A stretch of 64,000 nt of DNA from Parabacteroides faecis (GTDB taxonomy: Bacteria; Bacteroidota; Bacteroidia; Bacteroidales; Tannerellaceae), in assembly GCF_014647375.1 (NCBI RefSeq), contig NZ_BMPB01000018.1, positions 1-64,000 on the forward strand, in the 5' to 3' direction. Positions 35,795 to 43,688 of this stretch are shown here, piece after piece. The notes under the pieces are model-generated. The model saw only the letters and a program-made list of their open reading frames with translations. It was not told where the DNA came from and did no database searches. Each line of letters begins with the position of its first letter. The first letter of the stretch is position 1. A program made the translations under genes and the position numbers.

Positions 35795-36475
35795 TTATTT
35801 CTTTATCTTATCTATAAACGTTTTTATCTTTTCTGCATCCTTCATGCCCGGTTCGGTCTCAAACCCACTGTTCAGGTCGATGCCTGCCAGTTGGGGATGC
35901 CGGAAATTCCTGACGGCATCTACACTGTCAGGAGCGATGCCACCGCTGAGCAGGAACGGTGTGTTTCCTTTGTAGGAAGCGAGTATCGACCAGTCGAATT
36001 GTTTACCGGAACCACCATAACTGTTGCATTTGGTATCGAACAGGAAATAGTCGGCACGTCCTTCATATTCGGTCGTGGAAGTCAGGTCATCGGCCGAAGC
36101 GATAGAGAATGCTTTGATGATTGCATAACCCCGCTTTTGCAGTGCGTAACATGTGTCAGGTGATTCATTACCATGCAACTGTAAATAGTCGAGTTTATAC
36201 AGATTGGCTGTTTCCATCATGTATTCGGGAGTCGCATTGACGAAGACACCGACTCTTTTAAGTTGACGGTTGACAGTAGGCAGTTGACAGATGATAGTTG
36301 ACAGATGACAGTTGGAGGGGCTGTCAGTTTTCTTTAAACTGTCCACTGTCCACTGTCTACTGTCAATTGAGCGAGCGGAGCGAGCGTAAAAGATGAATCC
36401 CATCCAATCGATCCCTGTCATTGCCACCTGCCGGATATTTTCCGGATCCCTCATGCCACAGACTTTGATCAGCAT
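35795..36475 (-). CDS. trpF: Phosphoribosylanthranilate isomerase with in-frame repeat insertion
   Basis: The 226-residue TIM barrel starts MLIKVCGMRDPENI with the catalytic Cys of KVCGM and has FLLSGGIAPDSVDAV and GIDLNSGFETEPGMKD at the end. It isomerises phosphoribosylanthranilate. Between MGFIFYARSAR and KRVGVFVNA, where relatives carry a loop of roughly 13-18 residues, there are about 39, including WTVDSLKKTDSP and CQLPTVNRQL. These are coded by a heptad repeat (36259-36388) like the one before nadK. The frame is kept, so the protein may still be active. It overlaps trpC by 7 bp. Confidence 0.95.
   Translation of the reverse strand: MLIKVCGMRDPENIRQVAMTGIDWMGFIFYARSARSIDSRQWTVDSLKKTDSPSNCHLSTIICQLPTVNRQLKRVGVFVNATPEYMMETANLYKLDYLQLHGNESPDTCYALQKRGYAIIKAFSIASADDLTSTTEYEGRADYFLFDTKCNSYGGSGKQFDWSILASYKGNTPFLLSGGIAPDSVDAVRNFRHPQLAGIDLNSGFETEPGMKDAEKIKTFIDKIKK
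36259..36388. repeat. Palindromic heptad-repeat element inside trpF
   Basis: The plus strand shows GTTGACA-like heptads (from about 36261) followed after TTTTCTTTAAA by ACTGTCC/ACTGTCA heptads in the opposite sense, then GCGAGCGGAGCGAGCG. The two arms can form a long hairpin. The same structure occurs at 50458-50541. Confidence 0.8.
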
Positions 36476-37281
36476 GGCAGACCTCCGATAAAGGCAGCCA
36501 GGGTTTCGCCCGGTTGCTCGGTTTTCATAAATGTTTCGCCGATCAGGAAGCCTCGGAAACCGGCTTCACGTAATTGAGAGACTGTCTCTGTAGATGAAAT
36601 ACCACTTTCTGAGACCAGAAGAGGAGCAAGGTCCTTTTCTTTGACTATCTCCTGCATTTTCTCTGCCAGGCGGAAAGAGTTCGCTACATCCGTGTGGAAG
36701 GTTCCGAGGTTACGGTTATTCACCCCCAGCATGTCGATATGCGGATTCAGATAATCCAACTCTGCTTCGCTGTGGATTTCCAGCAGGGTCTCCAGTTGCA
36801 GTGTGTGTGCCAGTTCTGCCAGCTCCAGACATTGGTCCGGTGTGAGGCAGGCGGCGATCAGCAGAACAGCATCGGCCCCCATGACGCGGGCTTGATAAAG
36901 CTGGTATTCATCGATGATAAAATCTTTCCGCAACAGTGGGATATCGACCAGTTTACGTGCCGCGCACAGGTCGCCCAGCGAACCGCCGAAGAACTGCGGG
37001 TCGGTGAGGATAGAACAGGCCGATGCCCCGGCTTCCTTATAGGCAGGGATTACCTCTGCAACGGCTGCATCAGGATGTAACCACCCCTTTGACGGACTTT
37101 TGCGTTTGAACTCGGCGATGATACCGGATGAGGAAGCCGCCAGTGACGCACGCATCGAGTAGGTGGTACGTTCCAGACGCTCACCGCCCAATGCCAGCAG
37201 AGTTTGAAGACGGACGGCTTGTTTCTGGCGGTCTACTTCAATACGTTTGTTGGCTATGATATCTTGTAATATATCTTTCAT
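36469..37281 (-). CDS. trpC: Indole-3-glycerol-phosphate synthase
   Basis: The 270-residue protein has the TrpC catalytic motifs: IIAEFKRKSPSKGWL with catalytic Lys, GASACSILTDPQFFGGSLGD, PLLRKDFIIDEYQLYQA with the general acid Lys, and the phosphate-binding LLVSESGISSTETV. It closes the indole ring in tryptophan synthesis. It is a separate protein from trpF, not a fusion as in enteric bacteria. It lies 2 bp after trpD. Confidence 0.97.
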   Translation of the reverse strand: MKDILQDIIANKRIEVDRQKQAVRLQTLLALGGERLERTTYSMRASLAASSSGIIAEFKRKSPSKGWLHPDAAVAEVIPAYKEAGASACSILTDPQFFGGSLGDLCAARKLVDIPLLRKDFIIDEYQLYQARVMGADAVLLIAACLTPDQCLELAELAHTLQLETLLEIHSEAELDYLNPHIDMLGVNNRNLGTFHTDVANSFRLAEKMQEIVKEKDLAPLLVSESGISSTETVSQLREAGFRGFLIGETFMKTEQPGETLAAFIGGLPC

Positions 37282-37283
37282 AG

Positions 37284-38279
37284 TTAATTGTTTAATGAAA
37301 TAAACTTCTTTAATGTTGCTAGAGCCTTACCGCTTTCCAACGATTCGCGGGCTTCGTCGATACAGGTTTCTATCTTCTTTTCAGGGCAGATTACCTGGAT
37401 GGCAAAAGCGGAATTAGCGATCACGCAATTCTTTTGTGCCGGGGTTGCCGTGTTGTGCATTACACTATCGAAAATGCGGGCGGCATCTTCGACAGTCTGG
37501 CCTCCGTCGAGGTCCGCTTCCGTACAACGGGTGAAGCCCAGCATTTCCGGTGTATAAAGCTTTTCTTTCTCCGGCATAGCAACCTTAAACTCTGTCGTCA
37601 GCGATATTTCATCGAACCCGTCCAGGCTATGAACGACTGCAAAGCGTGTTCCGCTTTCCTGATAAGTATAGCTGTACAGGCGGAGTAACGGCAGGTTATA
37701 TACACCTAGCAGCTGATAAGCAGGCATTACCGGATTTACCAGCGGGCCGAGCATATTGAAGAAACTACGTACTCCCAGGCTTTTACGTACCGGAGCTACA
37801 GCCTTTAATGCCGGGTTGAACAGCGGAGCATGCAGATAAGCGATATGGCAGGCGTCCATGCTCTGACGCAGTTTGTCGATATCGTTCGTGAACTTCACGC
37901 CATGTTGCTCCATGACGTTACTTGCCCCACTGACGGAAGTTGCTCCGTAGTTACCATGTTTTACCACATTGTAACCCGCTCCCGCAACAACAAAGCAGGA
38001 GGCTGTACTTATATTGAACGTGTTTTTACCGTCGCCGCCTGTCCCGACAATGTCGATAGGCTTGTAATCCGACAGATCGACCGGAACCCGCATTTCGAGC
38101 AGTGCTTCGCGGAATCCGCTCAATTCCTCTACGGCGATGTTACGCATCAGATAGACGGTGATCAGGCTGGCAATCTGTGAATCGTTATATTGTCCGGCCG
38201 CCATATTTTGAAGTATCTGCCGTGCTTCATCCCGTCCCAGATACTGATGTTCGAATAATCTGTATAATATATCTTTCAT
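37284..38279 (-). CDS. trpD: Anthranilate phosphoribosyltransferase
   Basis: From ATG 38279 the product is 331 residues. DIVGTGGDGKNTFNISTASC is the PRPP-binding loop, followed by VVKHGNYGATSVSGASNVME, both diagnostic. It joins anthranilate to PRPP. A longer frame to 38327 is rejected because MKDILYRLFEHQYLGRDEA is the usual family start and the extra residues fall in the dyad array. The 157-bp gap to trpG is unusual in an otherwise tight operon and holds the array. Confidence 0.96.
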   Translation of the reverse strand: MKDILYRLFEHQYLGRDEARQILQNMAAGQYNDSQIASLITVYLMRNIAVEELSGFREALLEMRVPVDLSDYKPIDIVGTGGDGKNTFNISTASCFVVAGAGYNVVKHGNYGATSVSGASNVMEQHGVKFTNDIDKLRQSMDACHIAYLHAPLFNPALKAVAPVRKSLGVRSFFNMLGPLVNPVMPAYQLLGVYNLPLLRLYSYTYQESGTRFAVVHSLDGFDEISLTTEFKVAMPEKEKLYTPEMLGFTRCTEADLDGGQTVEDAARIFDSVMHNTATPAQKNCVIANSAFAIQVICPEKKIETCIDEARESLESGKALATLKKFISLNN

Positions 38280-38310
38280 AACTCTTCTTCTTTTATAAAT
38301 TATCTCTAGA

Positions 38311-38392
38311 GGTGTTGTTTGTTTCACCTTAATGAAACAACTGTTTCATATTGTAGAAACAAGTGTTTCTTCATAGTGAAACAATTTGTTCT
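38311..38392. repeat. Array of 22-bp-period dyads between trpG and trpD
   Basis: Dyads TGAAACAACTGTTTCA (38333-38348), AGAAACAAGTGTTTCT (38355-38370) and TGAAACAATTTGTTCT (38377-38392) start exactly 22 bp apart. A fourth, half-conserved unit is at 38311-38326. Core and pitch resemble the array at 2231-2314. It could be an operator or regulate trpDCFA separately. Confidence 0.8.
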
Positions 38393-38436
38393 AGCATAGA
38401 AAATGGGGGGAATACTTTATCCGTTGATTCCGTTTA

Positions 38437-39006
38437 TTATGTGTTCAACCAATTTTCTATAATAGTTTTTCCTTTGGGAGTCAGTACGGATTCCGGATGG
38501 AACTGAATACCCCTTACGTCGTAAGTACGGTGGCGTAAAGCCATGATCTGTTTCTCTTCCATATCCTCGGCTGTTATTTCCAGGCAATCAGGGAAATTCT
38601 CGCGTGATACGACCCATGAGTGATAACGTCCGGCACGGAATCCGGGTTCCAGTCCGGCGAACAGCGGTTCTTTAGCTATTACTTTTATATCGGAACAAAC
38701 ACCGTGGTGTACGTCTGTCAGATTGATCAGGGTTGCTCCGAAAGCTTCGCCGATGGCTTGTTCACCCAGGCAAACACCCAGGATGCTTTTTGTCGGGGCA
38801 TATCTGCGGATCAGAGGAAGCAGGATACCTGCCTCTTCGGGAATGCCGGGACCGGGTGAAAGGAGTATCTTGTCGAAACGGTCCACTTCTTCCAGTGATA
38901 TTTTATCATTGCGGTGTACTTCAACATCTGCACCTAGTTCCTTCAGAATGTGTAATAAATTATAAGTGAAGGAATCGTAATTATCGAATAATAATATCTT
39001 GCTCAT
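38437..39006 (-). CDS. trpG: Anthranilate synthase glutamine amidotransferase subunit
   Basis: From ATG 39006 the product is 189 residues, a class I glutamine amidotransferase. LLSPGPGIPEEAGILL supplies the oxyanion region, the catalytic Cys is in SILGVCLGEQAIGEAFG, and His/Glu are in GIQFHPESVLT. It provides ammonia to TrpE. An upstream in-frame extension to 39225 is rejected as it overlaps trpE with non-homologous residues. In many relatives the motif is GVCLGHQ; here it is GVCLGEQ, a tolerated variation. It is 14 bp after trpE. Confidence 0.95.
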   Translation of the reverse strand: MSKILLFDNYDSFTYNLLHILKELGADVEVHRNDKISLEEVDRFDKILLSPGPGIPEEAGILLPLIRRYAPTKSILGVCLGEQAIGEAFGATLINLTDVHHGVCSDIKVIAKEPLFAGLEPGFRAGRYHSWVVSRENFPDCLEITAEDMEEKQIMALRHRTYDVRGIQFHPESVLTPKGKTIIENWLNT

Positions 39007-39020
39007 AATGTTGTTTGTTT

Positions 39021-40427
39021 TCAATTCTTCAGTTTTTCTGCCAGGTCGATTGCCTTTTTCAAAGCGCCCAGCTTGTTGTTCACTTCCTGCAATTCCCGTT
39101 CGTCGTTGCTTTTGGCTACGATACCGGCACCTGCCTGGTAATATAATACGTTGCCGCGGCTTACGAATGTACGGATGGTGATCGCCTGATTGAGATCGCC
39201 GTTCAGGCCGATAAATCCGATACAACCGCCGTAGGCTCCCCGGTTGTGTTTCTCGATATCCGTGATCAGTTGCATGGCACGTACTTTCGGGGCGCCGCTG
39301 AGGGTTCCTGCCGGAAAGGTGTCGATATATGTTTTCACCGGATTGCTGTCGATGTTTATTTCACCGCTGACACGGGAAACTAAATGGATCACATGGCTGT
39401 AGTATTGTACTTCTTTATAGAAATCGACCTGTACGTTGTGAGCATTACGGCTCAGGTCGTTGCGGGCGAGGTCTACCAGCATCACATGTTCGGCATTCTC
39501 TTTCGGGTCTGCAAGCAGTGCTTCGGTACGCTGTTTATCCAGGGCTACATTTCCGGTACGGAAAGCTGTTCCGGCGATCGGGTCGATACTAGCATGACTA
39601 TCCGTTACTTTGCAATGCGTTTCAGGAGAGGAACCAAAGATACGGAAGCCGCCGAAGTCGAAATAGAACAGGTAAGGCGAAGGGTTGATACTTCTCAATG
39701 CACGATATACTTTGAAATCATCCCCTTTGAACGGTTGTTCGAAACGACGGCTGAGTACGATCTGGAAGACATCGCCGCGCAGGCAATGTTTGATCCCTTC
39801 GCGAACCGATGCTCTGTATTCTTCGTCGGTGATGGGAGACGTCTCCGGTCCGGAAGTCTGGAAGTTATAGGAGGCATAGTTACGGTTTTCGATCAGTGTC
39901 TCTATTTCCTGCAGGTTGCTTTGTTCGTTTTCCTGCAACAGTTCGACCAGTGTCAGTTCGTTTTTGAAATGGTTGAATACGAGGATGTATTTATATAAAA
40001 TGTATAGCATATCGGGAGCATCGTTCTCTTCGTGGTGAGCTTCCATCACCGGGATATTTTCAAAGTAACGGACTGCATCGAATGCCGTGTAACCGAATAA
40101 TCCGCAAACTTTTTTATCCGCCCCTTCAATGCTGTAACGGCTAAGGAAGGCATTCATCGCATCTGCCACATTGTAATTTTCGGTAAGAGGGGTAACCTCC
40201 CGGCTTCCGTCGGGGAAAACCGCTGTACTCTCACCGTTGTTGATACCGATACTGGCTAGCGGACAGAGAGCAATGAAAGAAAGGCTGTTCTCATTTCCAT
40301 GAAAGTCGGAACTTTCCAGTAATGCCGACTCCGGGTAGATATCCCGTACTTTCAGATAAATACTTACGGGGGTATGCAGGTCGCCTAATACCTGCTTGCT
40401 TATAGTTTTGAAATGATAATTTTTCAT
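39021..40427 (-). CDS. trpE: Anthranilate synthase component I
   Basis: The 468-residue protein has the chorismate-utilising fold with DVFQIVLSRRFEQPFKGDDF, GTLSGAPKVRAMQLI and YYQAGAGIVAKSNDERE. SALLESSDFHGNENSLSF in the N-terminal part includes the LLES motif used for feedback inhibition by tryptophan, so allosteric control is expected. With TrpG it makes anthranilate from chorismate and glutamine. It follows trpB by 3 bp. Confidence 0.97.
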   Translation of the reverse strand: MKNYHFKTISKQVLGDLHTPVSIYLKVRDIYPESALLESSDFHGNENSLSFIALCPLASIGINNGESTAVFPDGSREVTPLTENYNVADAMNAFLSRYSIEGADKKVCGLFGYTAFDAVRYFENIPVMEAHHEENDAPDMLYILYKYILVFNHFKNELTLVELLQENEQSNLQEIETLIENRNYASYNFQTSGPETSPITDEEYRASVREGIKHCLRGDVFQIVLSRRFEQPFKGDDFKVYRALRSINPSPYLFYFDFGGFRIFGSSPETHCKVTDSHASIDPIAGTAFRTGNVALDKQRTEALLADPKENAEHVMLVDLARNDLSRNAHNVQVDFYKEVQYYSHVIHLVSRVSGEINIDSNPVKTYIDTFPAGTLSGAPKVRAMQLITDIEKHNRGAYGGCIGFIGLNGDLNQAITIRTFVSRGNVLYYQAGAGIVAKSNDERELQEVNNKLGALKKAIDLAEKLKN

Positions 40428-40430
40428 CGG

Positions 40431-41618
40431 TTACTTTCTGTTTTTGTATTCAATATACGTATCCATATCCTTATCTCCACGTCCGGAAACGGTCAATACC
40501 ACTACGTCTTCCGGTTTGAAGTTCACCTTACTGAGCGCTCCCAGCGCATGCGCACTTTCCAATGCAGGAATGATCCCTTCCAGCCGTGTCAGCTCGAAAG
40601 CCGCTTCCAACGCTTCATCGTCGTCGACTGCCAGGATAGAAGCCCGGTGAGTAACGGAAAGATTCGCATGGATCGGACCGATGCCCGGATAATCCAGTCC
40701 GGCGGAGATCGAATAAGGTTCTTCTATCTGTCCGTCTTCGTTTTGCATCACCAGGGTCCGTGCCCCGTGGATAATACCTTTCTTTCCCAATTGGATGGTA
40801 GCAGCACTCTGACCCGAACAAATCCCTTTTCCTCCGGCTTCCGCCAGCACGAGCTTCACTCGTTCGTCATCGACAAAATGGTAAATAGTCCCGGCAGCAT
40901 TACTGCCTCCCCCTACACAAGCGATCAGATAATCCGGATGATCCCGTCCTTCTTTTTCCTGTAATTGTTTTTTTATCTCTTCGCTGATAACGGATTGCAG
41001 GCGTGCAACCATATCGGGATAAGGATGAGGACCTACGGTAGAACCGATGATATAATACGTATCGGAAGGATGACAACACCAGTCGCGGATCGCTTCGTTC
41101 GTCGCATCTTTCAGGGTCATGTTACCGGAAGTGACCGGAACGACCGTTGCACCGAGCATCTCCATCTTCTGTACATTGGCATGCTGGCGTTCCACGTCCG
41201 TTTTACCCATATAGACAATACACTCCATGTTCATCAGGGCGCAGACGGTAGCAGTTGCTACTCCATGCTGTCCGGCGCCTGTTTCTGCGATGATACGTGT
41301 TTTACCCATGCGGCGTGCCAGCAAGATCTGCCCGATCGTGTTATTGATCTTATGGGCACCCGTATGATTCAGGTCTTCCCGTTTCAGATAGATCTTGCAG
41401 CCGTACTTTTCGCTTAACCGTTTGGCCAGGTAAAGGGGAGAGGGGCGGCCTACATAATCGCGGAGTAACAGATTGAACTCCTGTTTGAAACTTTCACTTT
41501 CCAGTACTTCCAGATATGTGTTCTGTAACTTTTCGACACACTGGTGAAGTATCTCGGGGATATACGCTCCGCCGAACTCTCCATAATAACCGTTTTTGTC
41601 AACTTGATACGTTTTCAT
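40431..41618 (-). CDS. trpB: Tryptophan synthase beta subunit
   Basis: From ATG 41618 the product is 395 residues. The PLP lysine is in [15 protein letters not shown], the phosphate-binding loop is [15 protein letters not shown], and [13 protein letters not shown] is the usual N-terminus. It joins indole and serine to tryptophan. A longer frame to 41726 runs through the attenuator and is rejected. It is the first structural gene of the operon, behind the trpL attenuator. Having trpB at the front and trpA at the end is the Bacteroidetes order. Confidence 0.97.
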   Translation of the reverse strand: MKTYQVDKNGYYGEFGGAYIPEILHQCVEKLQNTYLEVLESESFKQEFNLLLRDYVGRPSPLYLAKRLSEKYGCKIYLKREDLNHTGAHKINNTIGQILLARRMGKTRIIAETGAGQHGVATATVCALMNMECIVYMGKTDVERQHANVQKMEMLGATVVPVTSGNMTLKDATNEAIRDWCCHPSDTYYIIGSTVGPHPYPDMVARLQSVISEEIKKQLQEKEGRDHPDYLIACVGGGSNAAGTIYHFVDDERVKLVLAEAGGKGICSGQSAATIQLGKKGIIHGARTLVMQNEDGQIEEPYSISAGLDYPGIGPIHANLSVTHRASILAVDDDEALEAAFELTRLEGIIPALESAHALGALSKVNFKPEDVVVLTVSGRGDKDMDTYIEYKNRK

Positions 41619-41663
41619 CTTTTTGCTATGTTGTTTTAATTGTATTCCGTAAAATGCTTTAAA

Positions 41664-41697
41664 AGAAAAAAGGCCTGTCGCAAGTGCGACAGACCTT
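41664..41697 (-). terminator. trp attenuator terminator
   Basis: On the minus strand AGGTCTGTCGC/GCGACAGGCCT with an ACTT loop is followed by TTTTTT. It lies between the leader peptide and trpB, 43 bp after the leader stop. CCTGT in the interval before it can pair with ACAGG in its 3' arm. Confidence 0.88.
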
Positions 41698-41739
41698 TCT
41701 ATGATATCTTGATTTAGTATATACACAGGACTGCGTTCC

Positions 41740-41802
41740 TTACGACCGTTTGAGGAGTAAAGAGCGCCACCACCAAAATGTATTTACTATAAATGTTCTC
41801 AT
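41740..41802 (-). CDS. trpL: trp operon leader peptide with three Trp codons
   Basis: On the minus strand ATG at 41802 opens a 20-codon frame, [20 protein letters not shown], ending with TAA at 41740. Three consecutive tryptophan codons (TGG TGG TGG) directly before a terminator hairpin and the trp genes are the signature of transcription attenuation by a stalled ribosome. It lies about 25 bases after the predicted transcription start. When charged tRNA-Trp is scarce, ribosomes stall at WWW and the terminator should fail to form; I did not resolve the alternative antiterminator fold in full. Confidence 0.9.
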   Translation of the reverse strand: MRTFIVNTFWWWRSLLLKRS

Positions 41803-41825
41803 TGCTTTTTTTGTTATTACGGCAG

Positions 41826-41856
41826 CAAATATAGATATTCTCTGACAAACTGCAAA
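41826..41856 (-). promoter_or_regulatory. trp operon promoter
   Basis: On the minus strand TTTG (41853-41856), 19 bp, then TATATTTG (41826-41833) fit the Bacteroidetes promoter exactly, just upstream of trpL. Confidence 0.87.
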
Positions 41857-41903
41857 TGATTCGCTACTTTTTTTTGAAAAAATCTACATACGGTAATTCT
41901 TCT

Positions 41904-41911
41904 TATCTTTG
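41904..41911 (+). promoter_or_regulatory. -7 box immediately before the methyltransferase start
   Basis: TATCTTTG ends only four bases before the ATG at 41916. If used, transcription would start at or next to the start codon, giving a leaderless or nearly leaderless mRNA. Confidence 0.5.
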
Positions 41912-41915
41912 CGGA

Positions 41916-43103
41916 ATGAAACAGACTGAAGAGTTCCGGAAATTTGTAAAAGAGCATGCAGGGGATGATCTGACTCGTCTCTTGTTGAGTGCTTCCCGCT
42001 ATCCCTCGATCGATGTTCCTTTTGCGGCAGACCAGATTGCTGCCCGCCGCCAGATCAGGGAGAAGTTGCCTTCATGGTATGCCAACGATGCCTTGTTGTT
42101 TCCTTCGAAGATATCCGCCGAACAGTGTTCGTCCGAGCAGACGGCTTTGTATAAACAACGGTTGGTTGCTGAAAGCGATACCTTATGCGATCTGACCGGC
42201 GGTTTGGGAATCGACAGTTATTATTTCTCCCGAAAAGCCCGCCAGATCACCTATATAGAACGTTTCCCTGCCTACTGTGATGCGGCTCGCAATAATTTTT
42301 CCGCCCTTGGGGTTGATAATATCACTGTTGTGGAAGGCGACAGTTCGGAATTGGCTTCCCGTTTACCCCGGGTCGATGCCTTTTATATTGATCCGGCCCG
42401 TCGCGGTGAAGGCAATAAGCGTGTTTATGCCTTGCAGGATTGCGAACCGGATTTACCGGCACTTTTACCCGAACTCTTCCGGCATGCTCCCAAAGTAATA
42501 GCGAAGTTATCCCCCATGGCCGATATTCAGCAAACCCTCGAATTGCTGCCTGGGACGACAGAGGTACATGTCCTGTCCGTAAAGAATGAATGTAAGGAAC
42601 TTTTATTTGTTATGGAATGCGAGACTGCTGTTACGTTACCGGTTATCCATTGTATTAATTATGATAGCAGCGGGAGGGAAGAGGCTTTTGCTTTTACATT
42701 ACAGGATGAACGTTCCGAGGTTTTACAGTTGGCGGATCAGATCGGTCGTTTCTTTTACGAACCCAATGCTTCTTTACTGAAAGCCGGAGCTTTTAAGAGT
42801 GTGGCTGTCCGTTTTGGATTGGCGAAACTGCATGTAAGCAGCCATCTCTACACCTCGGATACCGTGGTCGAAGACTTTCCCGGCAGATGTTTCGTTGTCG
42901 AGGAGGTCTATCCTTTTTCCGGAAAACTATGTAAAAGTTTATCCAAAGACATCCCTCAGGCGAATATGACTGTCCGCAATTTTCCGTTGTCCGTCGAAGA
43001 ATTACGCAAACGAACAAAGATAACGGATGGGGGAAATGTGTATCTTTTTGCTACGACACTAGCCGATAGCAGCAAAATTTTGGTTAAATGTAGCAAGTTG
43101 TAG
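41916..43103 (+). CDS. SAM-dependent methyltransferase with THUMP-like domain
   Basis: The 395-residue protein has a class I methyltransferase core with motif I LCDLTGGLGIDSYYFSRKA, followed by VDAFYIDPARRGEGNKRVY, and a C-terminal THUMP-like RNA-binding region (about 300-395). Proteins of this Bacteroidetes family are thought to methylate RNA, but the target is not known. The start MKQTEEFRKFVKEHAGDD at 41916 is taken rather than a longer frame to 41856, which would overlap the trp promoter and the -7 box. It is divergent from the trp operon. Confidence 0.85.
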   Translation: MKQTEEFRKFVKEHAGDDLTRLLLSASRYPSIDVPFAADQIAARRQIREKLPSWYANDALLFPSKISAEQCSSEQTALYKQRLVAESDTLCDLTGGLGIDSYYFSRKARQITYIERFPAYCDAARNNFSALGVDNITVVEGDSSELASRLPRVDAFYIDPARRGEGNKRVYALQDCEPDLPALLPELFRHAPKVIAKLSPMADIQQTLELLPGTTEVHVLSVKNECKELLFVMECETAVTLPVIHCINYDSSGREEAFAFTLQDERSEVLQLADQIGRFFYEPNASLLKAGAFKSVAVRFGLAKLHVSSHLYTSDTVVEDFPGRCFVVEEVYPFSGKLCKSLSKDIPQANMTVRNFPLSVEELRKRTKITDGGNVYLFATTLADSSKILVKCSKL

Positions 43104-43146
43104 TATCATAAATCTTTTCATTTCTTTTATCTCCGGATTTTATCCC

Positions 43147-43154
43147 TATATTTG
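43147..43154 (+). promoter_or_regulatory. -7 box of the doxX-oxidoreductase operon
   Basis: TATATTTG matches TAnnTTTG, 23 bp before the DoxX start. Confidence 0.65.
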
Positions 43155-43177
43155 CGAGGTTAAATCAAATACATGAA

Positions 43178-43684
43178 ATGATACAGAAAGATTCTTACAC
43201 TTCTGCGCAGCTGACCGCGATGGTTGTCCTGCGATTATTCATTGGCTGGCATTTTGCCTACGAAGGACTGGTGAAGATCCTGAATCCTAAATGGACATCG
43301 CTTCCTTACCTCCTGGATTCCAAAGGTTTTATGTCTGACTTTTTTGCTGGATTGGCTAGTGATCCGGCTATGATGAACATGGTTAATGCGCTGAACGAAT
43401 GGGCGCTGCTGTTAATCGGTCTCGGACTGATAACAGGTGCTTTCAGCAAACTCTCTTCTATCGGAGCAATGATATTGCTTGCGTTTTATTACCTTTCCCA
43501 CCCTTCTTTTATCGGTGCACAATATATGATGCCGTTTGAAGGTTCGTATCTGTGGATAGACAAGAATCTGGTCGAGATGGCTGCGCTGGCGGTACTGTTG
43601 GCTTTCCCCACCTCTCATATTATCGGGCTGGACCGTTACCTGAAAAAGGCGATCCCCTTATTGTCTAAACTCAAATTAATGTAA
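43178..43684 (+). CDS. DoxX-family membrane protein
   Basis: The 168-residue protein has four membrane segments. MVVLRLFIGWHFAYEGLVKI is the DoxX N-terminal pattern, and the second and third helices hold LNEWALLLIGLGLITGAF and LSSIGAMILLAFYYLSHPSF. DoxX proteins are small inner-membrane proteins linked in some cases with quinone or redox chemistry. The ATG is 4 bp after a two-codon false start, and the next gene begins 4 bp after the stop, so it is cotranscribed with the Gfo/Idh/MocA oxidoreductase. A shared function in sugar oxidation is possible. Confidence 0.88.
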   Translation: MIQKDSYTSAQLTAMVVLRLFIGWHFAYEGLVKILNPKWTSLPYLLDSKGFMSDFFAGLASDPAMMNMVNALNEWALLLIGLGLITGAFSKLSSIGAMILLAFYYLSHPSFIGAQYMMPFEGSYLWIDKNLVEMAALAVLLAFPTSHIIGLDRYLKKAIPLLSKLKLM

Positions 43685-43688
43685 TATC

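Noticed and set aside
39007-39225. Longer trpG beginning inside trpE
   Set aside because: The extension is basic, has no similarity to amidotransferases and uses the out-of-frame end of trpE.
39384-39998. 204-residue plus-strand frame over trpE
   Set aside because: Antisense shadow of trpE; composition is typical of reverse frames and it has no recognisable domain.
43173-43181. ATG at 43173 as start of the DoxX gene
   Set aside because: It is followed by one codon and a stop; the true start is the overlapping ATG at 43178.
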